NCBI RefSeq assembly: GCF_025965855.1
Contig: NZ_JAOPWB010000137.1
Location: forward strand, 1 to 64,000
Length of the DNA stretch: 64,000 nucleotides
From: Mycobacterium sp.
GTDB lineage: Bacteria > Actinomycetota > Actinomycetes > Mycobacteriales > Mycobacteriaceae
Direction of reading: 5' to 3'
Below the pieces are notes generated by a model, which did no database searches, was not told where the DNA came from, and saw only the letters and a program-made list of their open reading frames with translations. Positions within the stretch are counted from its first letter, which is position 1. Every line of letters starts with the position of its first letter. The position numbers and the translations under genes were made by a program. Of the stretch, positions 43,102-52,288 are shown piece after piece.

Positions 43102-44073
43102 TTAGGTCGAAGATCGCACGATGAGGCTCGCGACCTCGGTCGGCGCTTCGGATGGCGGCGTTGCCAGCCCCAACCGCTCGAAGAGTGCGGCGACCGCGGC
43201 ATCGGCGACCGCGCGCGGGTTGAATTCCACCGTCGTCAACGGCGGCGTGCTCATCACGCCCATAGGACTGGCGTCGACGCCGATCACGGCGAGATCGTGG
43301 GGACAGCGCAGCCGCGCTTGGTGCATGCCGTACAGGGCGAGGCAGGCGATCTCGTCGCTCTGTGCGCACACGGCGGTCGCGCCGTCGTGTACCCAACCCG
43401 CCACCACCTCCGCGGCGTTGTCCAGGGTGAGCTCGCCGACGCGGAGTGGCGGAAGGTGGTGCAATCGCGCCGCGCGCGCGACGCCTTCCAACCAGTAGTC
43501 GCCGAGGAGGCGCCATTTCGCGATACCGGTGTAGGCGAACGCGATCTCTCGGTGACCACGTGAGACGAGATGGTCGACGCGCATCTCGCCGATCGACAGG
43601 TGTGGATCGCCGAGCGCGGGCAAGGCGCCGATGTTGATGTGCGGTATGCCCGCCGCTTGCACGGCCCGCAGGACGGCCTCGCTGAGCGGGAACAGGCTCA
43701 TGACGGCGACCGGGTCCAGATTCTCGATCGCGTCGACGACATGCTGATCGTCGTCGGTCTCGAAAATCTGCACCTGAAGCAGGCCCTGGCGCGCCAGCTC
43801 CGTCGTCATCCGGCTACCGGCTTGCATCGGCATCTCGCCCACCGCGACGTGCGGCACCACATACAGCACCACACCGCCCTTACCGCGGGCGAGATTTCGC
43901 GCAGCGAGGTTGGGTCGATAACCGAGTAGCTTCGCGGCTCGGTGGACGGCCTCCCGGGTTTGCGCCGAGATTCTGTGGCCCTCGGCGTCGTTCAGTACGT
44001 AGCTGACGGTCGCGGTCGACACGCTGGCCAGTCGGGCCACGTCGGCGGTGGTGGGCCGCGCGGCCTTGTTCAT
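43102..44073 (-). CDS. LacI-family transcriptional regulator
   Basis: 323 residues. N-terminal LacI helix-turn-helix and hinge (TTADVARLASVSTATVSYVLNDAEGHRISAQTREAVHRAA, then LGYRPNLAARNLA) and a periplasmic-binding-protein-like sensor domain (HINIGALPALGDPHLSI, DLAVIGVDASPMGVMSTPPLTTVEF). The listed frame starts 19 codons earlier; the ATG before NKAARPTTADV is usual for the family. Sugar-like or other small ligand unknown. Likely regulates the downstream aldehyde dehydrogenase and perhaps the divergent amidohydrolase operon. Confidence 0.9.
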   Translation of the reverse strand: MNKAARPTTADVARLASVSTATVSYVLNDAEGHRISAQTREAVHRAAKLLGYRPNLAARNLARGKGGVVLYVVPHVAVGEMPMQAGSRMTTELARQGLLQVQIFETDDDQHVVDAIENLDPVAVMSLFPLSEAVLRAVQAAGIPHINIGALPALGDPHLSIGEMRVDHLVSRGHREIAFAYTGIAKWRLLGDYWLEGVARAARLHHLPPLRVGELTLDNAAEVVAGWVHDGATAVCAQSDEIACLALYGMHQARLRCPHDLAVIGVDASPMGVMSTPPLTTVEFNPRAVADAAVAALFERLGLATPPSEAPTEVASLIVRSST

Positions 44074-44100
44074 GCTCAACTGCACCACCTTCCGGGCCGC

Positions 44101-44123
44101 GCCATGCCCCATGGTGGCATGGC
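44101..44123. promoter_or_regulatory. Inverted repeat upstream of the LacI gene
   Basis: GCCATGCC and GGCATGGC, 8 of 8, around CCATGGT, followed at once by a third GGCAT unit. It lies about 28 bases before the LacI-family start and may serve its own control or that of the divergent operon. The rest of the 310-base gap up to the amidohydrolase holds no gene. Confidence 0.4.
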
Positions 44124-44386
44124 ATGGCATCGGCAGCGTCCGATCATCGATCCGGCGGCATCGACGGTCGTGCCGTAATGCGGACTAATAGTCACTTAAT
44201 ATGGGCGACATAACGTGGTAGTTGCTCGCGCTCGCTCCTTCGGCATCGGCTGTATGTCGGCGCGGATTTACCGTTGAGGGACAGCTGTTATGAGCTAGCG
44301 CGGCCGGGGCTCTACACCCGGCGTTCGGGCCGTTGACACTGTGACTCGGGCCATTGTCTACTAGTCGATTGAGCGAGGAGTGCGTA

Positions 44387-45748
44387 ATGAACAAGGACGA
44401 CCTGATCCTGATCAGCGTGGACGATCACATCGCCGAGCCGGCCGACATGTTCGACGCGCATGTTCCCGCCAAGTACAGGGACCTCGCGCCCCGGGTGGTC
44501 ATCGAACCCGATGGCGTCCAGCAGTGGTACTACGGCGAGGTTCGGGGGCGGAATATGGGCCTGAACGCAGTCGCCGGTAAGCCCCGCGAGATGTACAACA
44601 TCGACGCCTCGCGCTACGACGAGATGCGGCCGGGCTGCTTCAATGTTGACGAGCGGGTCCGCGACATGAACGCCGGCGGTCAGCTGGCGGGTTTGAACTT
44701 CCCGAACTTCACCGGCTTCTCGGGTCAGGTGCTCAACCAGGGCCCCGACCGCGACGTCAACCTCGTGATGATCAAGGCCTACAACGACTGGCACGTCGAC
44801 GAGTGGTGCGCGACCTACCCGGGCCGGTTCATCCCGTGCGGCATCCTGCCGCTGTTCGACGTGGCCGAGGCCGCCAAGGAAGTCAACCGACTGGCCGACA
44901 AGGGCTGCCACGCCGTGACGTTCTCGGAGAATCCTGAAGCGTTGCAAATGCCCAGCATCCACACCAAGTATTGGTATCCGCTGTTCGAGGCCGTCTGCGA
45001 GAACAAGACGGTGCTGTGCACCCATGTCGGCTCGGCATCCCGGTCTCCGCAGGTGTCGACGGACGCCCCGCCCAGTGTGCAGATGACGGCTTCGTCGATG
45101 ATGAGCATGTTCACCTTCATCGAGCTGATCTGGGCCGAATTCTGGGCCGACTTTCCGCAACTGAAGTTTTCCCTCACCGAGGGCGACGTCGGCTGGATAC
45201 CGTACTTTCTCTGGCGCGCCGAGCACGTCTTCAACCGGCACTCGGGCTGGACGCTGGCGAAGTTCCCGCCCGGCTACGGCGGGCCCAGCGACGTGTTCAA
45301 GCGCCACTTCTACACCTGCTTCATCAGCGACAAGGTCGGCGTGCGCAACATGGCCTGGTTCAACGAGGACATGCTGTGCTGGGAGTCCGACTTCCCGCAC
45401 TCCGACAGCAATTGGCCGTTCGCGCCGGAGGACGTCGTGGAGACCATGGGCCACCTGGACGACTCGGTCATCAACAAGGTCACGCACGAAAACGCCATGG
45501 CCGCATACTCGTTCGACCCGTTCCGGCACATCCCCAAGGAGCACGCCCGTGCAGGGTTCCTGCGCTCGGAGGCCACCGACGTCGACATCGTCACGCACGT
45601 CGGTCGCCACGCCAGCCAGCGTGATCTCGATGCGTGGACCCGGATGACGCAGTTCGCGCAGCAGTCGCAGGAAGCTGGACAAGCCCCCGAGCCGGTCACG
45701 GCCGAGGTGACCGGCGTCGCCGGGCGCGCCACCACGCTGGGCAACTGA
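44387..45748 (+). CDS. Amidohydrolase_2-family metal-dependent hydrolase (ACMSD-like)
   Basis: 453-residue TIM-barrel protein of the Amidohydrolase_2/ACMSD group. Metal-site texts are ISVDDHIAEP (D-x-H) at the start, VLCTHVGSAS in the middle and CWESDFPHSDSNWPF with the final Asp. Members are decarboxylases or hydrolases of ring-cleavage or CoA-linked acids; the actual reaction here is unknown. GCGAGGAG precedes the ATG; the listed frame starts 11 codons earlier. First of a tight rightward run that includes a CoA-transferase, a second thiolase/DUF35 pair and a PadR gene. Confidence 0.87.
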   Translation: MNKDDLILISVDDHIAEPADMFDAHVPAKYRDLAPRVVIEPDGVQQWYYGEVRGRNMGLNAVAGKPREMYNIDASRYDEMRPGCFNVDERVRDMNAGGQLAGLNFPNFTGFSGQVLNQGPDRDVNLVMIKAYNDWHVDEWCATYPGRFIPCGILPLFDVAEAAKEVNRLADKGCHAVTFSENPEALQMPSIHTKYWYPLFEAVCENKTVLCTHVGSASRSPQVSTDAPPSVQMTASSMMSMFTFIELIWAEFWADFPQLKFSLTEGDVGWIPYFLWRAEHVFNRHSGWTLAKFPPGYGGPSDVFKRHFYTCFISDKVGVRNMAWFNEDMLCWESDFPHSDSNWPFAPEDVVETMGHLDDSVINKVTHENAMAAYSFDPFRHIPKEHARAGFLRSEATDVDIVTHVGRHASQRDLDAWTRMTQFAQQSQEAGQAPEPVTAEVTGVAGRATTLGN

Positions 45749-45750
45749 GC

Positions 45751-48084
45751 GTGGCCGACCGGGCGCCCTTCGCGGACTGGCGGGTGCTAGAGTTGTCCAA
45801 CGGCATCGCCGTGTCCTACTGCGGCAAGATGTTCGCGGATGCGGGCGCCGACGTCGTGAAAATCGAATCACCGCGCGGTGATTCACTGCGGAGCTGGTCG
45901 GCCGGGGGCCCGGCCGGGGCGCTGTTCGGCTACCTGGCCGCGGGCAAGAAGTCGGTGAACGACCGGGCGGAGACCCCGGCGCTACTGGCCGGTGCCGACA
46001 TCGTGCTCACCGACCTGACCGACGGCTGGACCCTCGACGACATCGCGGCTCACACCGCACCGTCGGCGGTGGTCGTGGCCGTGACGCCGTTCGGCACCAC
46101 GGGTCCCTACGTCGAAGACCAGGTGGTCGCCAACGAGTTCATTCTGCAGGCGCTGTGCGGCTCGATCGCCGGCCGCGGTTGGCCGGGCGATGAACCGGTG
46201 CAGGCGGGCGGGCGGCTCGGCGAGTGGCTGGCCGGCTCGTTCGCCGCGCCGGTCGCCGCCGCGACGGCCCGGCGCGCCGCCAGGGGCGGGAGCGGTGAGG
46301 TCATCGATGTCTCGACCTACGAGGCGATGGCGATCGCGATGGGCGGCCTGTCCGCAATGTCGGCCAGCGTGCTGGGTGCGGATTCCCTTCAACAACAACG
46401 CAGTCTGGAATTGCCGTCGATCGTTCCCACGGCCGACGGCATGGTCGGCTTCTGCACGATCACAGCGCAACAGTTCCAAGACTTTCTGGTGATGATCGAT
46501 CGCGCCGATCTGGTCGACGACGCCGAGCTGGCGTCGTTCGCCGGCCGAGTCGGGCGCCGCCACGAATTCCTCTACATGGTCACGCAATGGACGGAAACCC
46601 GCACCACGCAAGAGATCATCGATGTCGCGGTGGCCTTCCGAATCCCGGTGGCCCCCATCGGCACCCCCGCCACCCTGCCAAAGGTCGACCACTTCGTCGA
46701 ACGCGGCGTCTTCGTCGAATCGAAAGCCGGGGTGCTGCAGCCGCGGGTGCCTTATCGGAGCGATGCGATGGCGACCAGGCCGCCCGGAAGGCCTCCGCTG
46801 CCGGGCGCGGACAACGGCCGCGTCCACTGGCCGCCACGACCCAACCGGCCGCAACTTGCCGAGGCAGACGCACTTCCCTTGTCCGACATACGGGTAACCG
46901 ACTTCACCGCGTTTTGGGCGGGGCCGGTCGCCACCCAATTCCTGGGCGCCCTTGGCGCCGACGTGATCAAGCTCGAGGGCGTCCGCCGGCCCGACGGCAT
47001 GAGGTTCGCCGCCGGCCGCCCTCCCGACTGGGACCAATGGTGGGAGTGGGGCCCGGTGTTTTTGTGCAGCAACAACAACAAGCGCGGCATCAGCGTCGAA
47101 CTCAGCGCCGACGCCGGACGCGCCATCGCGTTAGAGCTCATTGCTGCGAGCGATCTCGTCATCGAGAACTTTTCACCGCGGGTGATGGAAAATTTCGGCT
47201 TGGAGTGGGATGCCGTGACCGCGGCAAATCCGCGCGCCATCATGGTCCGGATGCCGGCGTTTGGCCTCGACGGCCCGTGGCGCGACCGCGTCGGCTTCGC
47301 ACAGACGATGGAGCAGGCGACGGGCATGGCCTGGATGACCGGACATGCCGACGGCCCGCCGGTGATTCCGCGCGGGGTGTGCGACCCGATCGCGGGCCTG
47401 CACGCCGCGTTCGCCGCGGTTGCGGCGCTGGTGATTCGTGACCGGGACGGGACCGGAATGCACGTCGAGTCGACCATGGTCGAGGCCGCGCTGAACGTGG
47501 CCGCCGAGATGCTGGTTGAATACTCGCGCAACGGGATTGAGCTGCACCGCGATGGGAACAAGGGCCCGGGCGCAAGCCCCCAGGGAGTCTACCCGTGCCG
47601 GGGCGACGACGAATGGGTCGCGCTCGCCGCGATGGAAGGCGCCGCGCGCGCTTCGTTGGCGGCGCTGATCGACCGAACCGACCTCGGCGCGGACGTGGCC
47701 GCGTGGTGCGAACGGGCCGACGAAATCGACAAGCTGATCTCCGATTGGATGGCGCGGCACTCGGTGGCCGATGCGGTGGAAGCGCTGCGCGCCGTCGGGG
47801 TAGCGGCGGCGCGCGTCACGCCGCCCGCGGATCTGCTGAGCGACCCGCAGTTGCTCGCCCGCGGCTTCTGGGAAACGGTCGACCACCCGGTGGCCGGCTC
47901 GTTCTCATGCACCGGCATGCCCTTCGCTTTCGTCGGGAAATCACGCCGCTGGATTCGGCGGGTGCCGCCGTTGTATGGCCAGCACACCGACGAGGTGCTG
48001 ACGGGAATTCTAGGGCGCAGCGAGCGGGATCTGTTGGAGTTGCGCGCCTTCGGGGCCACCAACGCGCGGCCGGCGGGACTGTGA
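45751..48084 (+). CDS. Double-domain CaiB/BaiF (type III) CoA-transferase
   Basis: 777 residues containing two complete family III CoA-transferase units. The first (about 1-370) opens VLELSNGIAVSYCGKMFADAGADVVKIE; the second (about 385-777) opens VTDFTAFWAGPVATQFLGALGADVIKLE and has VIENFSPRVMENFGL. Single-domain enzymes work as interlocked dimers, so the fusion could be a built-in dimer. The reaction would move CoA between two acids to activate the pathway substrate. The GTG start is 2 bases after the amidohydrolase stop. Confidence 0.88.
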   Translation: MADRAPFADWRVLELSNGIAVSYCGKMFADAGADVVKIESPRGDSLRSWSAGGPAGALFGYLAAGKKSVNDRAETPALLAGADIVLTDLTDGWTLDDIAAHTAPSAVVVAVTPFGTTGPYVEDQVVANEFILQALCGSIAGRGWPGDEPVQAGGRLGEWLAGSFAAPVAAATARRAARGGSGEVIDVSTYEAMAIAMGGLSAMSASVLGADSLQQQRSLELPSIVPTADGMVGFCTITAQQFQDFLVMIDRADLVDDAELASFAGRVGRRHEFLYMVTQWTETRTTQEIIDVAVAFRIPVAPIGTPATLPKVDHFVERGVFVESKAGVLQPRVPYRSDAMATRPPGRPPLPGADNGRVHWPPRPNRPQLAEADALPLSDIRVTDFTAFWAGPVATQFLGALGADVIKLEGVRRPDGMRFAAGRPPDWDQWWEWGPVFLCSNNNKRGISVELSADAGRAIALELIAASDLVIENFSPRVMENFGLEWDAVTAANPRAIMVRMPAFGLDGPWRDRVGFAQTMEQATGMAWMTGHADGPPVIPRGVCDPIAGLHAAFAAVAALVIRDRDGTGMHVESTMVEAALNVAAEMLVEYSRNGIELHRDGNKGPGASPQGVYPCRGDDEWVALAAMEGAARASLAALIDRTDLGADVAAWCERADEIDKLISDWMARHSVADAVEALRAVGVAAARVTPPADLLSDPQLLARGFWETVDHPVAGSFSCTGMPFAFVGKSRRWIRRVPPLYGQHTDEVLTGILGRSERDLLELRAFGATNARPAGL

Positions 48085-48085
48085 C

Positions 48086-48424
48086 GTGGCAGTCACGCTG
48101 TGCGTCCCGCCGCGCGCCGGCGAGCTCTGCGCGCCCGTCCGCTTCCTGGTGCGCCACGACTCCGTGGTGATGGAGCTGACGGCCCGCCACCGGATCACCG
48201 GTGTCTCGTGGGACGAGAGCGAACGCGCGGTGGCGATGGTCGTCGAGATCACCGACCCGCAAACGGCGAGGCCGATAGACGTGCGGATCGACGTGCTCGA
48301 AACGGGCGCGGGGCGCGCTGGGAGCACAGCGGCGCGGGCCACGACGATCGGGACCATCGAGCGTGACGGGCGAGAATACGACGTGGTGGGCACCTACCTG
48401 GGAGTTGTGGCAGATGAGAACTAG
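48086..48424 (+). CDS. Small protein of unknown function in the CoA-transferase operon
   Basis: 112 residues, soluble and mainly beta (VRFLVRHDSVVMELTARHRITGVSWDESERAVAMVVEITD, then TTIGTIERDGREYDVVGTYLG). I do not recognise a family. It begins 1 base after the CoA-transferase stop and overlaps the next thiolase-fold gene by 11 bases, so it is translationally embedded in the pathway. It may be a small accessory or acyl-CoA-binding subunit, but nothing in the sequence proves this. Confidence 0.75.
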   Translation: MAVTLCVPPRAGELCAPVRFLVRHDSVVMELTARHRITGVSWDESERAVAMVVEITDPQTARPIDVRIDVLETGAGRAGSTAARATTIGTIERDGREYDVVGTYLGVVADEN

Positions 48425-49592
48425 CCCGGCGAAGCGCACCGCGGCGATCGTCGGCGTGCACAACACCCGACAGGGCCGCCGACTGGACGGTGAAACCTCA
48501 CGAAGCCTGGCGCTCAAGGCCATTCATGGGGCACTCGCCGACGCCGGCCTGGGCCTCGATGACGTCGACGGGATCAGCGCGAGCCCCCATTCCACCTCGT
48601 TGATCTACGACCTGCGACTCGGCCCCGCCTGGCAAGGACTGGGGTTTGGGGTCGGCATGATCACCGAGGCGCTGACCGCGATCGAACATGGCATGGCCGA
48701 CGTCGTCGTCCTCGTCGCCGCTCAGGCGGGTGAGTACCGCGACCACGAGGCCACGGCACCGTGGACCAGGCCGGAGAACGAATTCGTCGCGCCCTGGGGG
48801 ATGTTCACCACCGCCGAGTTCGCGCTCATCGCCCGGCGTCACATGCACGTCTACGGCACGACGCGCGAACAACTGTCCATCGTCGCGGCGACCATTCGCA
48901 ACAACGGATCGCGAAACCCGGAAGCCGTTTACTACCAACGGGGACCTTTCGCGCCGGAGGACATCACCGCGTCCCGGCGCATCGCCGACCCGTTCCATCT
49001 CCTCGATTGCGCCACCACCTCCGAGGGCGGGTGTGCACTGGTGATAGCGAACTTGGAGAAAGTGTTAGACAAAGTGGATGTCGCCGGCCGGCCGATCCAC
49101 GTGTTGGGCAGCGGCGCGGACTTCCACGGCCCGTCGTATCAGCATCCACCCGCGTGGGATCTCGTCGGCCGGCGCGGCGACCACGTTAACGGCGTGGTCG
49201 GCAGGCGCGCGGCCGAGCGTGCGTTCAGCCACGCCGGACTGCGGCCCGACGACGTGGACGTGCTGGAACTCTACGATCCGTTCTCCTTCGAAATCATCCG
49301 CCAGCTAGAGGCTTTCGGATTCTGCGGCGATGGCGAGGGCGGACCGTTCGTCGCCGACGGCCAGATCGGGATCGAAGGCAGCCATCCCGTCACCACCGAC
49401 GGGGGAACCATGTCCTTCAGCCACGCGGGCTCCAATCCGCAGATGATGCAGCGGGCCGTTCGAGCCGTCCAGCAGTTGCGCGGCCAGGCCGGTGACCTCC
49501 AGGTCCCCGGCGCGCATATCGCGTTGTGCAGCAACGGGGGAGCGGGAGCCCTATTCACCACGGTGCTGATCCTGGGAGACGAGCCGCTATGA
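48414..49592 (+). CDS. Thiolase-fold (SCP2/Ltp-type) protein, probable retro-aldolase subunit 2
   Basis: 392-residue thiolase-superfamily protein. No nucleophilic Cys is present at the N-terminal active-site helix (LGFGVGMITEAL), but unlike the other copy in this window it keeps a His in MSFSHAGSNP and a Cys in ALCSNGGAG. It has the Tyr of LELYDPFSFEIIRQLEAF seen in Ltp2-like aldolases. It overlaps the DUF35 gene by 4 bases (ATGA), which supports a two-protein complex. Start is the ATG before RTSPAKRTAAIVGV. Confidence 0.85.
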   Translation: MRTSPAKRTAAIVGVHNTRQGRRLDGETSRSLALKAIHGALADAGLGLDDVDGISASPHSTSLIYDLRLGPAWQGLGFGVGMITEALTAIEHGMADVVVLVAAQAGEYRDHEATAPWTRPENEFVAPWGMFTTAEFALIARRHMHVYGTTREQLSIVAATIRNNGSRNPEAVYYQRGPFAPEDITASRRIADPFHLLDCATTSEGGCALVIANLEKVLDKVDVAGRPIHVLGSGADFHGPSYQHPPAWDLVGRRGDHVNGVVGRRAAERAFSHAGLRPDDVDVLELYDPFSFEIIRQLEAFGFCGDGEGGPFVADGQIGIEGSHPVTTDGGTMSFSHAGSNPQMMQRAVRAVQQLRGQAGDLQVPGAHIALCSNGGAGALFTTVLILGDEPL

Positions 49593-50020
49593 CTTTCGAG
49601 ACCTCCGAACCGTTGCGGCCCCAGACCGGGCCGGTGCCCCACGCCAGCAGCGAGCTCAGCCTTCCCTTCTGGCAGGGATGCGGAGCCCGGGAATTGCGCT
49701 ACCAATGCTGCGAGTCGTGTGGCCTGCCGAACTTTCCGCCGACTGAGCACTGCCGCCAATGCCTTTCGGCCGAATTGCGGTGGGAGCGCAGCGGCGGGCT
49801 CGGCGAGATATACAGCTGGACCGTGGTGCATCGCCCGGTCACGGCGGAGTTCGAACCGCCCTATGCGCCGGCGATCGTCACGCTGGACGAGGGCTATCAG
49901 ATGCTGACCAACGTCGTCGGCGTGGCCCCGGGCGACCTGGCCATCGGCATGCGCGTGCGGGTGCAGTTCCATGCCGTCGGCACCGACGTGACCCTCCCGT
50001 ATTTCACCGGGCTGGGGTAG
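49589..50020 (+). CDS. DUF35 OB-fold partner protein 2, with zinc ribbon
   Basis: 143-residue DUF35 protein with an intact rubredoxin-like zinc ribbon (CCESCGLPNFPPTEHCRQC, two Cys pairs) followed by the OB-fold (GEIYSWTVVHRPV, YAPAIVTLDEGYQMLTNVVG, IGMRVRVQF). It is translationally coupled to the thiolase-fold gene upstream. Such proteins hold the acyl-CoA and are needed for the partner's aldolase or hydratase activity. Confidence 0.9.
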   Translation: MTFETSEPLRPQTGPVPHASSELSLPFWQGCGARELRYQCCESCGLPNFPPTEHCRQCLSAELRWERSGGLGEIYSWTVVHRPVTAEFEPPYAPAIVTLDEGYQMLTNVVGVAPGDLAIGMRVRVQFHAVGTDVTLPYFTGLG

Positions 50021-50026
50021 ACGGGG

Positions 50027-50680
50027 ATGAGTCCCGCACGAACCAGCAACGGCCTGCCGGTAACCGCCTACCTGGTCCTGGGCGTGCTGGCGGCCAATGA
50101 CGAACAACTCACCGCCGGCGAAATCAAGATGCGTGCCGAACTGTCGGTGGGCCACTTCTATTGGTCGCCGTCGGTGAGCCACGTGCGGCGCGAACTGAAC
50201 CGGTTGTTGGCGCGCGGGATGGTCAGCGAGATCGGCGCCCAATCCGGCAAGCGCGCGATCACCCTGTACGAGACGACCGACTCCGGGCTCGATTCGCTGC
50301 GCCGGTGGGTCCAGCACTTTCCGGGTCAGGACCGGGTCGTCATCAAGCACCCCGTCATTCTCAAGACCTGGCTTGCGCGCGGCGACGATCCCGAACACGT
50401 GATCGACACGCTGGACCGCCACCTCGAGGCCACCCGGGGCCGGCTGGACGAGGCGCTGTGGTCGCGGCAGCGCGCCCGCGACCTCGGCATAGCCGATGAC
50501 CCGGACCAGCGTTCTTCGTTCGCCGTCCTCGACTACGCGATCCGCGGTTTGTATGCGGAGATCTCCAACATCGCGCAGCTGCGCGACGAGATCGCCGGCG
50601 GCACAAGCCGGGATCCCGTCAAACGGGTGCGACGGACGAAGGGGCAGATCCGCCGTCGGGTACCCAGGGAGCCGAGTTAG
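50027..50680 (+). CDS. PadR-like transcriptional regulator
   Basis: 217 residues: N-terminal PadR winged helix (TAYLVLGVLAANDEQLTAGEIKMRAEL, SPSVSHVRRELNRLLARGMVSE, ITLYETTDSGLDSLRRWV) and a C-terminal helical domain (VIDTLDRHLEATRGRLDEAL), ending in a basic tail (KRVRRTKGQIRRR). Last gene of the rightward run, 6 bases after the DUF35 gene. Its 3' end overlaps the convergent ligase gene by 62 bases. Confidence 0.85.
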   Translation: MSPARTSNGLPVTAYLVLGVLAANDEQLTAGEIKMRAELSVGHFYWSPSVSHVRRELNRLLARGMVSEIGAQSGKRAITLYETTDSGLDSLRRWVQHFPGQDRVVIKHPVILKTWLARGDDPEHVIDTLDRHLEATRGRLDEALWSRQRARDLGIADDPDQRSSFAVLDYAIRGLYAEISNIAQLRDEIAGGTSRDPVKRVRRTKGQIRRRVPREPS

Positions 50681-52262
50681 TCGCGGTGTGTCGGTAAGCG
50701 GTGCCGCGCGCTTCGCGCTCCCAAAGCATTTCGCCCTCGCCGGCGGCCGCCCCTTCGGCGATCAGGTGGCGCTTGAGCACCTTGTGGGTGGCGGTGCTGG
50801 GCAGGTCGGCGGCGATGCGGACGTATCGCGGCCAGGCCTTCGCAGACAGGTCGGGTTGCGCGCGCAGGAACGCTTCGAATGAATCGGGGACGAGCTTGGC
50901 GCCGTCGTTGAGGACGACGGCGGCCATCACCTGGTCGCCGACCCGCTCATCCGGGACGGCGTACACCGCGGCGCGGTTGATGGCCCTGTGCCGCAACAGG
51001 ATCCGCTCGATGGGTGCCGCGGCCAGGTTCTCACCGTCGACCCGCATCCAGTCGGCGGTGCGGCCGGCCAGATAGATCCAGCCCTCGGCGTCGCGATAGG
51101 CGAGGTCACCGGACCAGTACATGCCGTGGCGCATGCGTTCGGCGTTGGCCTCGGGGTCGTTGTAGTAGCCGGTGAAGAAACCCGACCCTGCCGTGTTGAC
51201 CAACTCACCCACCGCCTCGTCGGCGTTGGCCAGCGCTCCGTTGGCATCGAAGCGTGCGACGGCGCATTCGGTGACGGTCTCGCTGTTGTACACCGCGACC
51301 CCGTCGACCCCCCGGCCGATCGACCCCTTGGGCGTGCCGGGTTCGCGGATCACGATGACCGCGTTCTCCGTCGAGCCGAAGCCGTCCTCGACCTGAACGC
51401 CGAATCGGCGAGCGAACTCCTCAATGTCCTTGTCGTTGGCCTCGTTACCGAACGCCACCCGCAGCGGGTTGTCGGCGTCGTCGTCGCGCTCGGTGGTGGC
51501 GAGGATGTAGGCGAGGGGCTTGCCGACGTAGTTCATGTACGTGGCCCCGTAACGGCGGATGTCATCGAGGAAGTTGCTCGCCGAGAACTTCGCCGGCACG
51601 ATCGCGGCGCCCGAGGCGACCGCGGGCGCCCATCCGGCGACGACCGCGTTGGAGTGAAACAGCGGCATCGACACATAACAGGTGTCCTGCTCGGTCAGGC
51701 CGAAACGCCCGACCAGGCTGAGGCCGGCGATGGTGGCCATGAGGTGGGATACCTGGACGGCCTTGGGATTTCCACTGGTTCCCGACGTGAAGATCATCAT
51801 GAACGCGTCCGTGACGGTGACCTGGCGATGGGGGACCAGTTCGCCGGCGCCGCTGATGAATTCGGCCCATTGCGGCGTCGATGTGTCCAGGATTCGCGTG
51901 CCCTCGAGGTCCAGGCCGTCCAGCAGCGGCCGATGCTCGTCGTCGGTCACGACGAACTGGCAGTCCGCCCGCCGGACGTCGGCGGCCAGTGCCTCGCCGC
52001 GGCGCGTGGTGTTCAGGCCGCAGAGCACGTAGCCGCCGAGCCCGGCCGCCGCCATCTGGGCCAGCATCTCGGGCGTGTTTCCCAGCAGGGCGCCGATGTG
52101 CATCGGTCGTCGCGGATCGGCGGCGGCGATCAGGGCCGCGGCCCGCGCCGTCGCCTCGGTGAGGTATTGACCCCAACTCCATTGCCGATTGCCGTGTTTG
52201 ACGGCGACGGCGGGGTCGGACAGGCGCTTACGCAGCAGCGCCTGGATCGTGTCGTCGGCCAT
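50619..52262 (-). CDS. FadD17-like acyl-CoA ligase
   Basis: 547-residue ANL-superfamily enzyme that adenylates an acid and makes its CoA ester. P-loop MIFTSGTSGNPKAVQ, YVSMPLFHSNAVVAGW, the DGFGSTEN motif, SGDLAYRDAEGWIYLAGR with the hinge, and the catalytic Lys near THKVLKRHL. The text is close throughout to mycobacterial FadD17, which is linked to steroid side-chain activation, but the C-terminal tail is longer. It is preceded by the same operator core as the double FadE gene, and the SDR gene lies upstream in the same direction. Confidence 0.9.
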   Translation of the reverse strand: MADDTIQALLRKRLSDPAVAVKHGNRQWSWGQYLTEATARAAALIAAADPRRPMHIGALLGNTPEMLAQMAAAGLGGYVLCGLNTTRRGEALAADVRRADCQFVVTDDEHRPLLDGLDLEGTRILDTSTPQWAEFISGAGELVPHRQVTVTDAFMMIFTSGTSGNPKAVQVSHLMATIAGLSLVGRFGLTEQDTCYVSMPLFHSNAVVAGWAPAVASGAAIVPAKFSASNFLDDIRRYGATYMNYVGKPLAYILATTERDDDADNPLRVAFGNEANDKDIEEFARRFGVQVEDGFGSTENAVIVIREPGTPKGSIGRGVDGVAVYNSETVTECAVARFDANGALANADEAVGELVNTAGSGFFTGYYNDPEANAERMRHGMYWSGDLAYRDAEGWIYLAGRTADWMRVDGENLAAAPIERILLRHRAINRAAVYAVPDERVGDQVMAAVVLNDGAKLVPDSFEAFLRAQPDLSAKAWPRYVRIAADLPSTATHKVLKRHLIAEGAAAGEGEMLWEREARGTAYRHTATNSAPWVPDGGSAPSSVAPV

Positions 52263-52288
52263 CGGATCGGTCCACCTTCAGTTACGAG

